The notes below the pieces were generated by a model. That model saw nothing but the letters and a program-made list of their open reading frames with translations. It had not been told where the DNA came from and ran no database searches. This document shows positions 8,757-17,961 of a stretch of 64,000 nt of DNA, piece by piece; the stretch's first letter is position 1; every line of letters begins with the position of its first letter. A program made the position numbers and the translations under genes. The stretch comes from Bacteroidales bacterium (GTDB taxonomy: Bacteria > Bacteroidota > Bacteroidia > Bacteroidales > Prolixibacteraceae), in the NCBI GenBank assembly GCA_012729335.1, contig JAAYDJ010000021.1, positions 310,001 through 374,000 of the forward strand. Reading direction: 5' to 3'.

Positions 8757-11700
8757 TTATTCGTCAGCCAGCCGGATATGGGCCCAGAGGTGGGCGGGGT
8801 TATGTTCAAGCGCTTTGGTGAACTGCCCGCAGGCTTCCTTTTTCTTTCCTTCTCCCAGAAGGGCCAGTCCATGCAGGTAGGCATTCTGGGCCATTTGGAT
8901 GGCGCCCGCGCTTCCTGCCTCGAAAGAGCGGAACGCATCGTTTTCTCCCCTGCGCTGAGCCTGTTCTGCCAACATCCTGAACTGTTCCGCAGCCCTGGCC
9001 TTGTCTCCCAGCTTTGCGAAAGCCAATCCCCTTTCATACAGGTATTCGGTGCGCTCGGTCAACTCCGCAGCGGCCGCCTCATAACGGTTCCGGGCTTCCT
9101 CCTTTTTACCCTGTTTTTCGAGATAGGTGCCCATCAGGTAGTTCATCTGGGCTCTGCGCTCACTTCCCCAACGGCCAATGGGAAAATCCAGCGCCTTCTG
9201 GAGGTCAGCCACCGCCCCGGAGAGATCACCGCCTTTCCCCTTCTCCAGGGAACGCAGGATAAAGGTGTTGTGGAAGACATCCCTGAAGGTGCGGCTCCCC
9301 TCCGATTCTACAAACTGGGTCGTCGAAATGATTTCCGCTACCTCATCATACTTCCCGAGGAAAAGTAAAAGCTCGATCTCCCGCAGGTAGGTTCCGCTGT
9401 GTTGAGAGGAGACTGCCCGGTTATTCCCGAAAATCCTGTCATACCGCTCCCGGGGTGCGACCCCCGCTCCGGCCAGTACCTGGTCGTATTCGTACATCAG
9501 TCTGGCATCGGAACGGTTTCTTCTAAAGGCCTCCTCATAAAGGCTGGCTGCTTTTGTCTGGTCCTTTTCCTGTTCCTGTGCCGCCAGAGCCAGGTTCCTC
9601 CACACAATGTAAAAACGGTCGTCGGCAAGGCGCGACTTCTCCCACAGCTCCACAGCCAGTTCCGGCCGGCTCTCATAATAGAGGTTCCCCAGATAATAAA
9701 GGGCTTTGGCATCGCCGGGATCGGCCTTCAGGGCATCACCCAAAACCTCGGTCATCTCCTCGCGGAAAGGGAAACAGTAGTCGTGAGGCCTGGTGCCGGC
9801 CAAGGCGTAGTACTCCAGGGCCTTCTGGCGATCTCCCTTCCGGGCCTGGTAATACCCCAGGGTATAATAGAGCAGGGGATAGGAATTTCCCTTTTTCTCG
9901 AGGCGCTCCAGGATCTCCGAAGCTTCCGCGAATAATCCGGCATTGGCATAAAAAGCAGCAAATTCGAGATACGATTCCGTAGCGCCGGCCATGATTTTCT
10001 CCAGCTCTGTCACCATGTCTGTAGCCTCCTTTTCCTTATGCTGCGCCCTGAAAATCAGGGCCAGTTCGTTGTGTGCTGCATAGTCGAGGCAGTCATCGGC
10101 CAGGATGGCCAGGGCTTCCCGTTCGGCCTCCTCCAGCTGCCCCAGCTCACGCAGGATCGCCACCTTCAGTCCCCGTCCTTTCACATGGTTCACATTGGTG
10201 CTCAGGGCCCGCTCCATATGGTCGAGGGCCGTGGCGTAATCGCCGTTTTCACAGTCCATCTCCGCCAGTTGGTGGTAGCTTTGGGTGTGCCAGCCGGCGT
10301 TCCACGTGGCGGCATAGAGGTGGTCGTAGGCTTCCTTCCGCTTGTTCAGCTTTCTTTGCACCACCCCCAGGTAATAGAGGGCTTCGCTGTCCATGGGCCG
10401 GGTATAGCGCATGGTGATGCGTTCCACGGCTTTCAGGAGGTGTTTTTCAGCGGCTTCGAAATCCTTGCCTTTGGCATACAGAATGCCCAGCTGGGTGTTG
10501 ACGCGGTAGTCGCCCGAATCGCGCTTCAGCGCTTCCCTGTAATAAGGCATCGGATCGACTGAGGCGTTGTGGAACTGGTTGAGGCGCAAGCCGTGGAGGT
10601 AGAGCTCTTCCGTGGATTTCACCTCTTCAGGTTTGGGTGGTGACGCCAGAGCATCGGGTTTTGCTTCCCTCCGGGGTTCCTGAGGCCTGTACGACAACAG
10701 AATCTTTCCATCGGCGGAGGTCACCGTCAGCCGAAGCTTCCCGCGGGAGACCGGCGTGGTCAGTTTCACTTCCCCGGAAAAGGGAGCCGCAGGACTCAGA
10801 TCTGGGGTACGCGCGTACTTCTCCTCTTCTCCGTAAAACAGGGTGACCTTTGCTCCCCGGAACAAGCGGGTGGTGTTCACCCGGAAGGTGACCCTGCCAT
10901 CATCACCCACCTCCAGATTAAGGGCCCCGTTTTTGTTGGCCTCCGTCATTCCCCCGAGATCCCGGATGGGAAACCACGTCATGGTCACCTCCTTGCTCTC
11001 ATAGGGCTGAAGCCAGCTGTAGTCGGGCTGGTTGTCGGTGTAAGCCCCGGCCATCAGCTCGATGTACTGGCCGTCGCTGTCGGTCAGTCCGTCGTTGATC
11101 ATCCGCCCGGCAGGATTGTTCCCGTCGGCCCAGTATTTCATGCCCGGACTGGTGTGGTGGTTGCCGATCCAGGCGGTGCCTGCCTCCTTGCCGTGGTCAT
11201 ACCCCCCGAAGAAGTCCTCCTGGGGATTCCACGAGAAAAAGGAGGAGGGAACCCCGGTATTCTTCCACAGGCTGATGTCTTTACCCGTATAGTCGAAACG
11301 GTTGTAGCGCCCGTCGGCAATAGGCCAGCTGGTCATCTCGCTTTTGTGGTGCTGGGTGACATACTCGACCGAGGGCGGAAATATCACCTGATAGGTGGAG
11401 TCCACATGCACCGAGGGATTCGCCCAGAAGAGAAAAGAGCAGGTGTAAGGCGTAGGATTGTAAGGCTTGATGGTCATCTCCACCGTTGAGGAGCCGGGCC
11501 TGACCGTGTAACCCAGCAATATCCGCAGGCGGTGCATCTTCTCGATATGCGAAATCCACACCGTCGTGCTGCCGTCGGCATGGCTCTCTACCTGGTAGTC
11601 CATGGGTGCCACAGTGTGCGGACCATGGTGGTGCGGATACCCCCAGGCATTCCCCCCCGAGATCCAGTAACCCACCATCCCTATCAGCGAAGGCTTGATC

Positions 11701-12155
11701 ACATGCTGCCGGTAAAAGAAGTTGTAGCCGTTGGTCTTGTCGACCGCCTCGAAAATACGACCCCCCAGTCCGGGCATCACCCCGATGCGGATATACTCAT
11801 TCTCGAGGTACACGATGTGGTACTTCATATCGACCTTCGTACGCGTCAGATTGTCATTCATGGGGTAGGGGTAGTAACGGCGCTGCACCCCCTGGTGCGC
11901 TTGTCCCTCATAAAAGCGGGGCATCGGATTTGGCGGAAGCACCACATAGGTGGGCACCAGCAACGAATCTTCCTTCACCTTTACAGGAATTTCCATCGTT
12001 TCGGAAACTGTGCCGGCCTTTAACCCGGAAACGACGGTCTCAGCGTTGTTATTTACCACCCGCGGAGTGCTGGTAGTCATTCCCGCCACCGCCCCCGGAA
12101 CCAGTCCGGGAAGCAGGGCGATCAGTATGATTGTTTTATAAATCAGTTTTTGCAT
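8757..12155 (-). CDS. DUF5107 and TPR-repeat protein, last gene of the polysaccharide locus
   Basis: The start at 12155 gives a clean signal peptide (MQKLIYKTIILIALLPG); an upstream in-frame ATG at 12221 adds 22 residues without character and overlaps the leader. Residues about 70-390 are a DUF5107 domain, a beta-rich region recalling galactose-mutarotase-like sugar-binding folds, with PGLGGRIFEAVDKTNGYNFFYR and the Gly/Trp/His-rich GGNAWGYPHHHGPH. From about residue 540 to the end there are many TPR-like helical repeats with WNAGWH, YYLG and ALEYYALAG signatures. Proteins of this architecture are common in Bacteroidota glycan loci, but their enzymatic role is not established. It is exported, and its position as last gene of the locus suggests a role in recognising or processing the oligosaccharides released by the upstream hydrolases. 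Confidence 0.8.
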   Translation of the reverse strand: MQKLIYKTIILIALLPGLVPGAVAGMTTSTPRVVNNNAETVVSGLKAGTVSETMEIPVKVKEDSLLVPTYVVLPPNPMPRFYEGQAHQGVQRRYYPYPMNDNLTRTKVDMKYHIVYLENEYIRIGVMPGLGGRIFEAVDKTNGYNFFYRQHVIKPSLIGMVGYWISGGNAWGYPHHHGPHTVAPMDYQVESHADGSTTVWISHIEKMHRLRILLGYTVRPGSSTVEMTIKPYNPTPYTCSFLFWANPSVHVDSTYQVIFPPSVEYVTQHHKSEMTSWPIADGRYNRFDYTGKDISLWKNTGVPSSFFSWNPQEDFFGGYDHGKEAGTAWIGNHHTSPGMKYWADGNNPAGRMINDGLTDSDGQYIELMAGAYTDNQPDYSWLQPYESKEVTMTWFPIRDLGGMTEANKNGALNLEVGDDGRVTFRVNTTRLFRGAKVTLFYGEEEKYARTPDLSPAAPFSGEVKLTTPVSRGKLRLTVTSADGKILLSYRPQEPRREAKPDALASPPKPEEVKSTEELYLHGLRLNQFHNASVDPMPYYREALKRDSGDYRVNTQLGILYAKGKDFEAAEKHLLKAVERITMRYTRPMDSEALYYLGVVQRKLNKRKEAYDHLYAATWNAGWHTQSYHQLAEMDCENGDYATALDHMERALSTNVNHVKGRGLKVAILRELGQLEEAEREALAILADDCLDYAAHNELALIFRAQHKEKEATDMVTELEKIMAGATESYLEFAAFYANAGLFAEASEILERLEKKGNSYPLLYYTLGYYQARKGDRQKALEYYALAGTRPHDYCFPFREEMTEVLGDALKADPGDAKALYYLGNLYYESRPELAVELWEKSRLADDRFYIVWRNLALAAQEQEKDQTKAASLYEEAFRRNRSDARLMYEYDQVLAGAGVAPRERYDRIFGNNRAVSSQHSGTYLREIELLLFLGKYDEVAEIISTTQFVESEGSRTFRDVFHNTFILRSLEKGKGGDLSGAVADLQKALDFPIGRWGSERRAQMNYLMGTYLEKQGKKEEARNRYEAAAAELTERTEYLYERGLAFAKLGDKARAAEQFRMLAEQAQRRGENDAFRSFEAGSAGAIQMAQNAYLHGLALLGEGKKKEACGQFTKALEHNPAHLWAHIRLADE

Positions 12156-12230
12156 AGGTGTTGTTTTAATCGTGATGTGACATGGGCTGGTCATGGGGGA
12201 GAATCCCTTCATTATGGTCAATCCCTTTTC

Positions 12231-15200
12231 TTATTTGATCTGCATTCCCCAGAGGGCGGTGCGGGTGGTCACGAAGAGGGTGTTGCCTTCTTTCCCGCCA
12301 AGGGTCATGGAGATGGGGCGTTCTTCCATTGAAATCCGTTTAATCTCCCGCCCTGCAGGGTCAAAGACAAAGATCTGCCCGTCGGCCAGGTAAAGGTTAC
12401 CATCGCTGTCGACCACCGAGATGTATTCCCCGCGGGCGTGCACCTCTTTCATGTTGCCGGCCTTTCCTTTCTCGTCGACGGTAAGCTCTACCGTCCGCTT
12501 CAGGTCCTCGTCGGCCACGAAGAATTTCTTTCCGGGGGCCGTGCGGGTCAGCGTGGTGGAGCGGTAGATGTCGTAAGTCTCGGGGATGATGGTCACCCCG
12601 TCGGGAGCCACGAAGGAGGAGTCAGGCATGCTGACGACTATGTCGTTGAAGTTGCTGCGCCACCGTGAGGAGGGGTGGAAGACCCTTTCCACCTTCGGAA
12701 TGGCGCTGTTGGCTACCCGGGGCAGCAAACGGATGGTCTCATCGGGATTCTCAGGATCGACGGAATAGGCCCAGGCGGCCCAGCCTCCGTTGCCCCAGCC
12801 GCTGTACATCGGATTGTCGTCGGGAAGTACCTTCACCCGCTCCTGCACGCCGTTGATCAGCAGTCCGGGTTGCGGATCGTACCTGAAAACCACCAGCAGG
12901 TTGTCCCTGGTATCGGTGGCCAGGGTGAGGGGCTTATAGGGATAATCGGCCAGCAGGCGCAGGCTGTTGCTCGCGGCATTCCACTGGTAGATCCTCTTCA
13001 GCCGGGTTTCGCAGAAATAGACATTCCCCTTGCTATCGCTGGTGGCTCCTGTGGTGAAGTTGAATCCTCCGGCCAGCTTTTCCATCTTTCCGGGGGTGAC
13101 GGGAAGCTTCAGCTTTCCGGGTTCACGGCCGGTGACCGTCAACCGGGCAAAATCCCAGGGATAGACGGGCAACTCCTTGTTGGCCTCGTATACCGGAAAC
13201 TCGATGACCTGGAGGACCTGGGTGTAGCTGTGCATATTGCGAAATTCTATGTTTTCGCTGTTGCGCACCTTGATGCCGTAGGGCTGGGGCGTGTTGACCC
13301 TGATAACCCGGTACATCCAGAGGTTGGCGAAGAGGAGGTCGCGGCATCCCGAGATCTCCATCATCTGGCACTCCTTGCCTTCACGTCCCTCCTCTTCAAA
13401 CTGGAAGGCCATCATTTTCCAGTTCTGTACGTTTTCAAAGCGGGCTTCGTTGCGCACATGGTGCTCGAGCGACATGGCATAGATGCGCCCTGGTGTCGAG
13501 GTGTTGCTCACGTAAAGTCCGCTGGCGGCATAGGTGTTGGCGGTCCAGATATCCTTGATGATCCCTCCGCCGTTGTTGGTGACCCACAGGCTCCAGTACT
13601 GGTTGTCCCAGGCCAGGTCCATTCCCGGCGCCGTCACCGGCGATGAGGGGGAGCTGATGGCGGGACCCCGTCCCTGGGGCCTGGCCTGTCCGGCCCGCAG
13701 GCCAGCAGCACCTTGCCCTGATGTTCCGGCTCCTCCGGTTTGCTGTGCCGCAGCTCCCGGAGTGGGCGCTCCCTGTGCGGAAACCCCCGGCCCTGCAACC
13801 CCCGGTGCTGCTCCATCCTGCGCAACAGCAGCCACGGGCGGTGCCGGCTTACGCATGGTCCCGTGACCTCCGACAAATTTCACATCGTTGAGCAGAGACT
13901 TCTCTCCGGCCATCCATTTGCATCCCACTGCCCGGTAGTTGTAACCCCCGGTACTCAGTCCGATGCCGTTGAACTGGTCATCACCCCCTGCCGAAGACTC
14001 CACCATGGCCACGGGAGCACCGAAACCACTGAAGGCCGGCTCACTCTCCTTTAATACGAACTGCGTGGCAAACGGGTGCAACCCGATGATCCGGGTTCCG
14101 GGCCGCATCTTCAGGGTCCCTGTAATCCGGTACCACCCCTGCGGAACATATATCGTCTTATATTTTTCGAGGGCTTCCCTGAAAACCCGGGTGTCGTCGG
14201 TATCGCCATCGCCGACGGCTCCCAGCTGCCTGATGTTCACCCACTCTTCCATGGGCGGAAGCGCCGGAATTCCGGGAGACAGCACCGCCGGAACCTTGTC
14301 AATGGGTACCAGATCGGTCCTCGTCTCTATCCGGGAATCCGACACCAGGTCCGCCATGACCAGTCCGTAGGTGAAATCCCTGACCCGGTAGCTTTTTTCC
14401 AGTCCCATGATTTTCTTTCCGCTTTTGAGGAAGCTGGCCAAAACGGGCACCTGGTGGCAGTCGATATTCTGAAGGTTCACCTGGGTGAAGGTATTCCCTT
14501 CCATGCTGATTTTAATGGCAGCTTCGGTGACATTTTCAAAGAGGCACTCCTCCATATAGAGACGATCGGGCTTGTTCTCGCCCATTTCCACGACTACGGG
14601 TACATTTCTGACCTGCATCTTCACGATGGCCAGTCCGGCTTCATAAGTCAGAATGGCGGCTTTGCGCTGGTTCTCAAACCAGGTGTCCACGATCATCATG
14701 GGCCACCCGGGTGAGGTCCGGTAGGTGTAAATCCCATACTCGCCACCGATGAATTTTACATTTTCAAGTTCGTTGCCGACGTCAAAAATTCCGGCTTTTC
14801 CCTTGCCGATATTCATCACCGAGTGGCTTACGAAGCCGTGTTGGGCAAAATGGGTGCGCAGCACCACGGCATGGGGGTTGCCCTCTTCAATGGTGAAATC
14901 GATGTTGGAAATGGCGCTGTAAAAGGTGCCTGCCCCGGCATCACGCGGGGTGTCGCCAGCCCCTACCATATTCCCGGTAAACCAGAACATGTAGTTGGCT
15001 TTTCCCTTATCGCCGGAAACCTCCTCCTGGAATCCCGGAGTGTTCTTCCCCAGTATGAAAACGGGCCGTTTTTCTCCGTAGCCGATCACCCGCACCGCCG
15101 GAGGAATGTAGATGGTCTTGCTGATCCGGTATTTCCCTTCGGGAATGAAGAGTATCCCGAAACTCTTTTCCCGTTTGACCTGGTTAAGGGCTGCCTGAAG

Positions 15201-15386
15201 GGCGTCGGAGACGTCGCTCTTCCCGTCGGCTTTGATGGAAAACTGTTCCGGAGTGAAAAAGAGGGCTTCCTGATCACCGGGCTTCTGCCGGTAAACCGAA
15301 CCTTCCCTGACCGTACCGGCCCATGCCGGCATCATTCCCAAGGCCATGGCCAGGAGAATAAGTAATCTGTATTTTTGCTGTCTCAT
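12231..15386 (-). CDS. Pectate-lyase-fold protein A with C-terminal beta-propeller
   Basis: This secreted 1051-residue protein has a signal peptide (1-23) and two beta-helix (pectate lyase 3 type) segments. The first begins with FSIKADGKSDVSDALQAA (49-66) and IPEGKY; the second with IRQLGAVGDGDTDDTRVF (385-402) and VPQGWY. The C-terminal part (about 780-1051) has propeller-like repeats of the SMP-30/NHL type (ATSDSKGNVYFCE, LLVVFRYDPQPG). It is a full-length paralogue of protein B encoded at 20037-23093, nearly colinear with it except for a 70-residue Ala/Gly/Pro/Gln-rich insertion at 513-585. The beta-helix domain is shared by polysaccharide lyases, GH28-related hydrolases and epimerases, so the reaction cannot be named. 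It probably acts on a uronic-acid-containing or branched polysaccharide at the cell surface or in the periplasm. Confidence 0.8.
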   Translation of the reverse strand: MRQQKYRLLILLAMALGMMPAWAGTVREGSVYRQKPGDQEALFFTPEQFSIKADGKSDVSDALQAALNQVKREKSFGILFIPEGKYRISKTIYIPPAVRVIGYGEKRPVFILGKNTPGFQEEVSGDKGKANYMFWFTGNMVGAGDTPRDAGAGTFYSAISNIDFTIEEGNPHAVVLRTHFAQHGFVSHSVMNIGKGKAGIFDVGNELENVKFIGGEYGIYTYRTSPGWPMMIVDTWFENQRKAAILTYEAGLAIVKMQVRNVPVVVEMGENKPDRLYMEECLFENVTEAAIKISMEGNTFTQVNLQNIDCHQVPVLASFLKSGKKIMGLEKSYRVRDFTYGLVMADLVSDSRIETRTDLVPIDKVPAVLSPGIPALPPMEEWVNIRQLGAVGDGDTDDTRVFREALEKYKTIYVPQGWYRITGTLKMRPGTRIIGLHPFATQFVLKESEPAFSGFGAPVAMVESSAGGDDQFNGIGLSTGGYNYRAVGCKWMAGEKSLLNDVKFVGGHGTMRKPAPPVAAVAQDGAAPGVAGPGVSAQGAPTPGAAAQQTGGAGTSGQGAAGLRAGQARPQGRGPAISSPSSPVTAPGMDLAWDNQYWSLWVTNNGGGIIKDIWTANTYAASGLYVSNTSTPGRIYAMSLEHHVRNEARFENVQNWKMMAFQFEEEGREGKECQMMEISGCRDLLFANLWMYRVIRVNTPQPYGIKVRNSENIEFRNMHSYTQVLQVIEFPVYEANKELPVYPWDFARLTVTGREPGKLKLPVTPGKMEKLAGGFNFTTGATSDSKGNVYFCETRLKRIYQWNAASNSLRLLADYPYKPLTLATDTRDNLLVVFRYDPQPGLLINGVQERVKVLPDDNPMYSGWGNGGWAAWAYSVDPENPDETIRLLPRVANSAIPKVERVFHPSSRWRSNFNDIVVSMPDSSFVAPDGVTIIPETYDIYRSTTLTRTAPGKKFFVADEDLKRTVELTVDEKGKAGNMKEVHARGEYISVVDSDGNLYLADGQIFVFDPAGREIKRISMEERPISMTLGGKEGNTLFVTTRTALWGMQIK

Positions 15387-15454
15387 CGTTTTGTCTTATA
15401 GGTTGAAATGTTTTTGTCTGTCGAATTGTTCAGTCTGTCAAGGAATTCCACTGC

Positions 15455-15559
15455 CTATGGTTTGACATAGAAGGGGAAGTTGGCGGTGACAGCCATGGGG
15501 CCTGAAATACCCCAGAAAGTGAGGAGACTTGCCAAAAGAAGGATATTTACTAATTGCAT
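15455..15559 (-). CDS. Small signal-peptide-like ORF, 34 aa
   Basis: Between the GH9-like gene and the lyase-fold A gene lies a 34-codon frame: ATG at 15559, TAG at 15455-15457. It starts MQLVNILLLASLLTFWG and ends NFPFYVKP, so it looks like a hydrophobic signal sequence followed by a short tail. It begins 26 bases after the upstream stop and ends 68 bases before the next start, so it would be co-transcribed. It could be a real micro-protein, a leader peptide or the remnant of a truncated secreted protein. No homologue is recognised. Confidence 0.3.
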   Translation of the reverse strand: MQLVNILLLASLLTFWGISGPMAVTANFPFYVKP

Positions 15560-15584
15560 CATTGGAATTCATTTTACGTTTCGG

Positions 15585-17909
15585 TTAGTAATACAAATTG
15601 TACAGCAGCTCCATCATGCGGAAGGCGGGTTGTCCCCAGAGTTCTTTGTAGTTATGGAGCACTGCCATCTTCCAGTAGGGAACGTCAAGGTCATCGCGGG
15701 TGAGTATACCCACGGGATATCCTCCGGTGATGTCGCCCGTGAAAACGGCATATTGGGGGGAGAAACGGTAGCCTTCGCCATACATCAGGCTCTGGCTGAA
15801 GGGATTCTTCCCCTGCATCCACTCGGCCTGTGCCTGTGCGATCCAGACCATTTCCGCATCACCAAGCAACTTCCCGGCGGCAGCCAATCCGGTTGCGGGG
15901 GAGAGCATCACCGAGCTGTTTCCCCTGAAGGCATGCCACACCGGAAACATGCGGAGGTAGTGGAGGCTGTCAAGCCTGACACCTTCGACAATCTGGGCAT
16001 CATCAGCGGTCCCGGTCAATTGGTATATATTGGCCGGAATCATGTGATAGGGTCCGGTGTACCCAGCGGTCGTTTTCAGGTGTTGCCCATAGAGCCTGAC
16101 CGCAGTCATCCATTTATGATGGTTCGCATGATCGGGCATAAGGCGGCATAACTCTATTAGTCCCAATACCGGAGAAGCGGCAACACAGCTGTGGTTATAC
16201 CCGAAAAACTGCTCCCTGCCCCTGTTGGTGTAAAAGAACCCCTGCATGGGAACCTCCCACGGGGTAGGTTCTGTTTGCTGACATTCCATGAGGGAATCGG
16301 CATAAGCCACGATCAGTTTCCGGATTTTTTCCCCGGGTGCCAGTGTGTACAGTCTGGTGCCGGCCAGCAGGGCGAGCGATAGCCTTTCAGTGTTCCAGCG
16401 GTGGGGTTGTCCTGCGAGCAGATCCCAGGTCTCTCTGGCAACCTGGCTTGATTGCCCCGAAAGGGCGGGATCCTGTTTTTCAAGAGCTAGCGCCGCTTCC
16501 ACATGGGCAATGATGGCATGGTAGTTATCGTTTACGCTGGCCCGGTTCCCAGGCTGGATGTGCTTGTCGTCGAAATTCCCGATGATGCCGTCGGTATAGC
16601 TGTCGTGAGTGGTCCAGCTGATCACCTGCAAACTGTCGAAACGGTTTTTGTTCAGCCAATCAAGTCCCCACCGTCCCTCTTCTATGAGCCGTGCCGAAAG
16701 TTGCGGGTGCGATTTTTCATAATGGCGCGCCAGCCTGAAAAAAGCCGCCGTGGCACTGGCGGTCTGCCAATAGGACTGCGAAAGGTCTCCTGCATCGTGC
16801 CACCCACCGGCCATCACGATGGTATCACCCTTATGAACCGTGTACCAGTCGGTATGGCACTTCAGGTGAATCCCGGGCTGCTCAAAACCACAGCGCTGCA
16901 AATAGAACTGGTTCGTGATCTTCTCAATGACAGGAAGCCATACATCTTCAGCCACGGGAAAAGGATCAGAGGTTTTTTCACCATAGACAATTCTGAAATG
17001 CCCCGGCTTTTGGAGCTCCGAAAAATCGAAAACGGCAAAATCACCCCTTCTTCCGCTATCGCGGATGACGGCTTTTTCCAGCACCGTTTTCTTGCTGGTG
17101 GCATCCTCCACCCGGAAAGTCTCCCCTACCACCTCCGAGGTGAAAGCTGTCTTACGGTCAGCACAGTTATAGCCCGAATGGCTGAACGAAATCTCCCCAT
17201 TGGTGCTCCAACCTTCATAATAGTCGGGTTCCACCACCTCAAGGGTCAGGTTGTCAACATAATAGGTAATGGTGTCGGAAGCATCGGGTTCGTTCCCCTG
17301 CAGACCGTAACTCAGCGTGATGCCGGTCACCCGGTCGTGCGGAAGATGCGGAATCTCCATCACCATCTTGTTCCACTGGTTATTTTTCAGCATGACCGTA
17401 TGCCATCCTTCCTTGCCGTATTTGTCAGGGACATTGCCCTCATTGTGCAGGATGATGGTCAGATATAGCTTTCGGAAACCTTTGAATTCAGGATATACAT
17501 GAAAGGAGATCCGGTTGAAGGCTGAAAAATCCTCCTGGTTGAATTTCCTGGTCAGATTCTGTCTTCCCCAGTACCGCCCGTTAGGGCCCAGATCTTCGAT
17601 CACCTTGGTGGGACTCACGAATTTGATGGAGCTCTTCCCTTCAAACACCTGTTCCTGGCTCAGGGTGAAGCTTGCCACATTCTCACGGCTCCCATAGGTC
17701 AGCTCCCAATGGTCGAGCGACTCGGCCCCGTCGAGCTGAAGAGAGCCCAGGATCTCCTTATGGTCCCAGTGGTATTGCATGCTGTGTACCGTATCCATGG
17801 GCATGGCCTCATGACGGTATAAGCAGGAGCTGACGGCCGATTCCTGAGGAGGCGAGGAGAGGCATCCCGTGAAAATCAAGAGAATAAGAGTGAATATCGC
17901 GTACTTCAT
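15585..17909 (-). CDS. GH9-like glycoside hydrolase lipoprotein
   Basis: A lipoprotein signal (IFTGC, Cys16) is followed by a beta-sandwich region (about 55-230) resembling a carbohydrate-binding module, then an Ig-like domain of the GH9 N-terminal type (about 236-320), then an (alpha/alpha)6 catalytic domain. The GH9 signature GGWHDAGDLSQ (368-378) contains the nucleophile-activating aspartates 372 and 375. Later come ASVNDNYHAI and FFGYNHSC. The usual C-terminal NEVxI motif with the general acid is not obvious; the nearest candidate is HNYKELW near the end. This divergence means the activity may not be cellulose cleavage. It is likely tethered to the outer membrane and cuts the same glycan as its neighbours. 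Spacing of 52 bases to the upstream gene suggests co-transcription. Confidence 0.75.
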   Translation of the reverse strand: MKYAIFTLILLIFTGCLSSPPQESAVSSCLYRHEAMPMDTVHSMQYHWDHKEILGSLQLDGAESLDHWELTYGSRENVASFTLSQEQVFEGKSSIKFVSPTKVIEDLGPNGRYWGRQNLTRKFNQEDFSAFNRISFHVYPEFKGFRKLYLTIILHNEGNVPDKYGKEGWHTVMLKNNQWNKMVMEIPHLPHDRVTGITLSYGLQGNEPDASDTITYYVDNLTLEVVEPDYYEGWSTNGEISFSHSGYNCADRKTAFTSEVVGETFRVEDATSKKTVLEKAVIRDSGRRGDFAVFDFSELQKPGHFRIVYGEKTSDPFPVAEDVWLPVIEKITNQFYLQRCGFEQPGIHLKCHTDWYTVHKGDTIVMAGGWHDAGDLSQSYWQTASATAAFFRLARHYEKSHPQLSARLIEEGRWGLDWLNKNRFDSLQVISWTTHDSYTDGIIGNFDDKHIQPGNRASVNDNYHAIIAHVEAALALEKQDPALSGQSSQVARETWDLLAGQPHRWNTERLSLALLAGTRLYTLAPGEKIRKLIVAYADSLMECQQTEPTPWEVPMQGFFYTNRGREQFFGYNHSCVAASPVLGLIELCRLMPDHANHHKWMTAVRLYGQHLKTTAGYTGPYHMIPANIYQLTGTADDAQIVEGVRLDSLHYLRMFPVWHAFRGNSSVMLSPATGLAAAGKLLGDAEMVWIAQAQAEWMQGKNPFSQSLMYGEGYRFSPQYAVFTGDITGGYPVGILTRDDLDVPYWKMAVLHNYKELWGQPAFRMMELLYNLYY

Positions 17910-17961
17910 ATAAAAACTGGTTTTTCGTTACCAAGTATAGGTTCCTGACCATTGCAGAGGG

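Noticed and set aside
8391-9368. 325-aa plus-strand frame
   Set aside because: Most of it is antisense to the DUF5107 gene and it has no recognisable domain or promoter.
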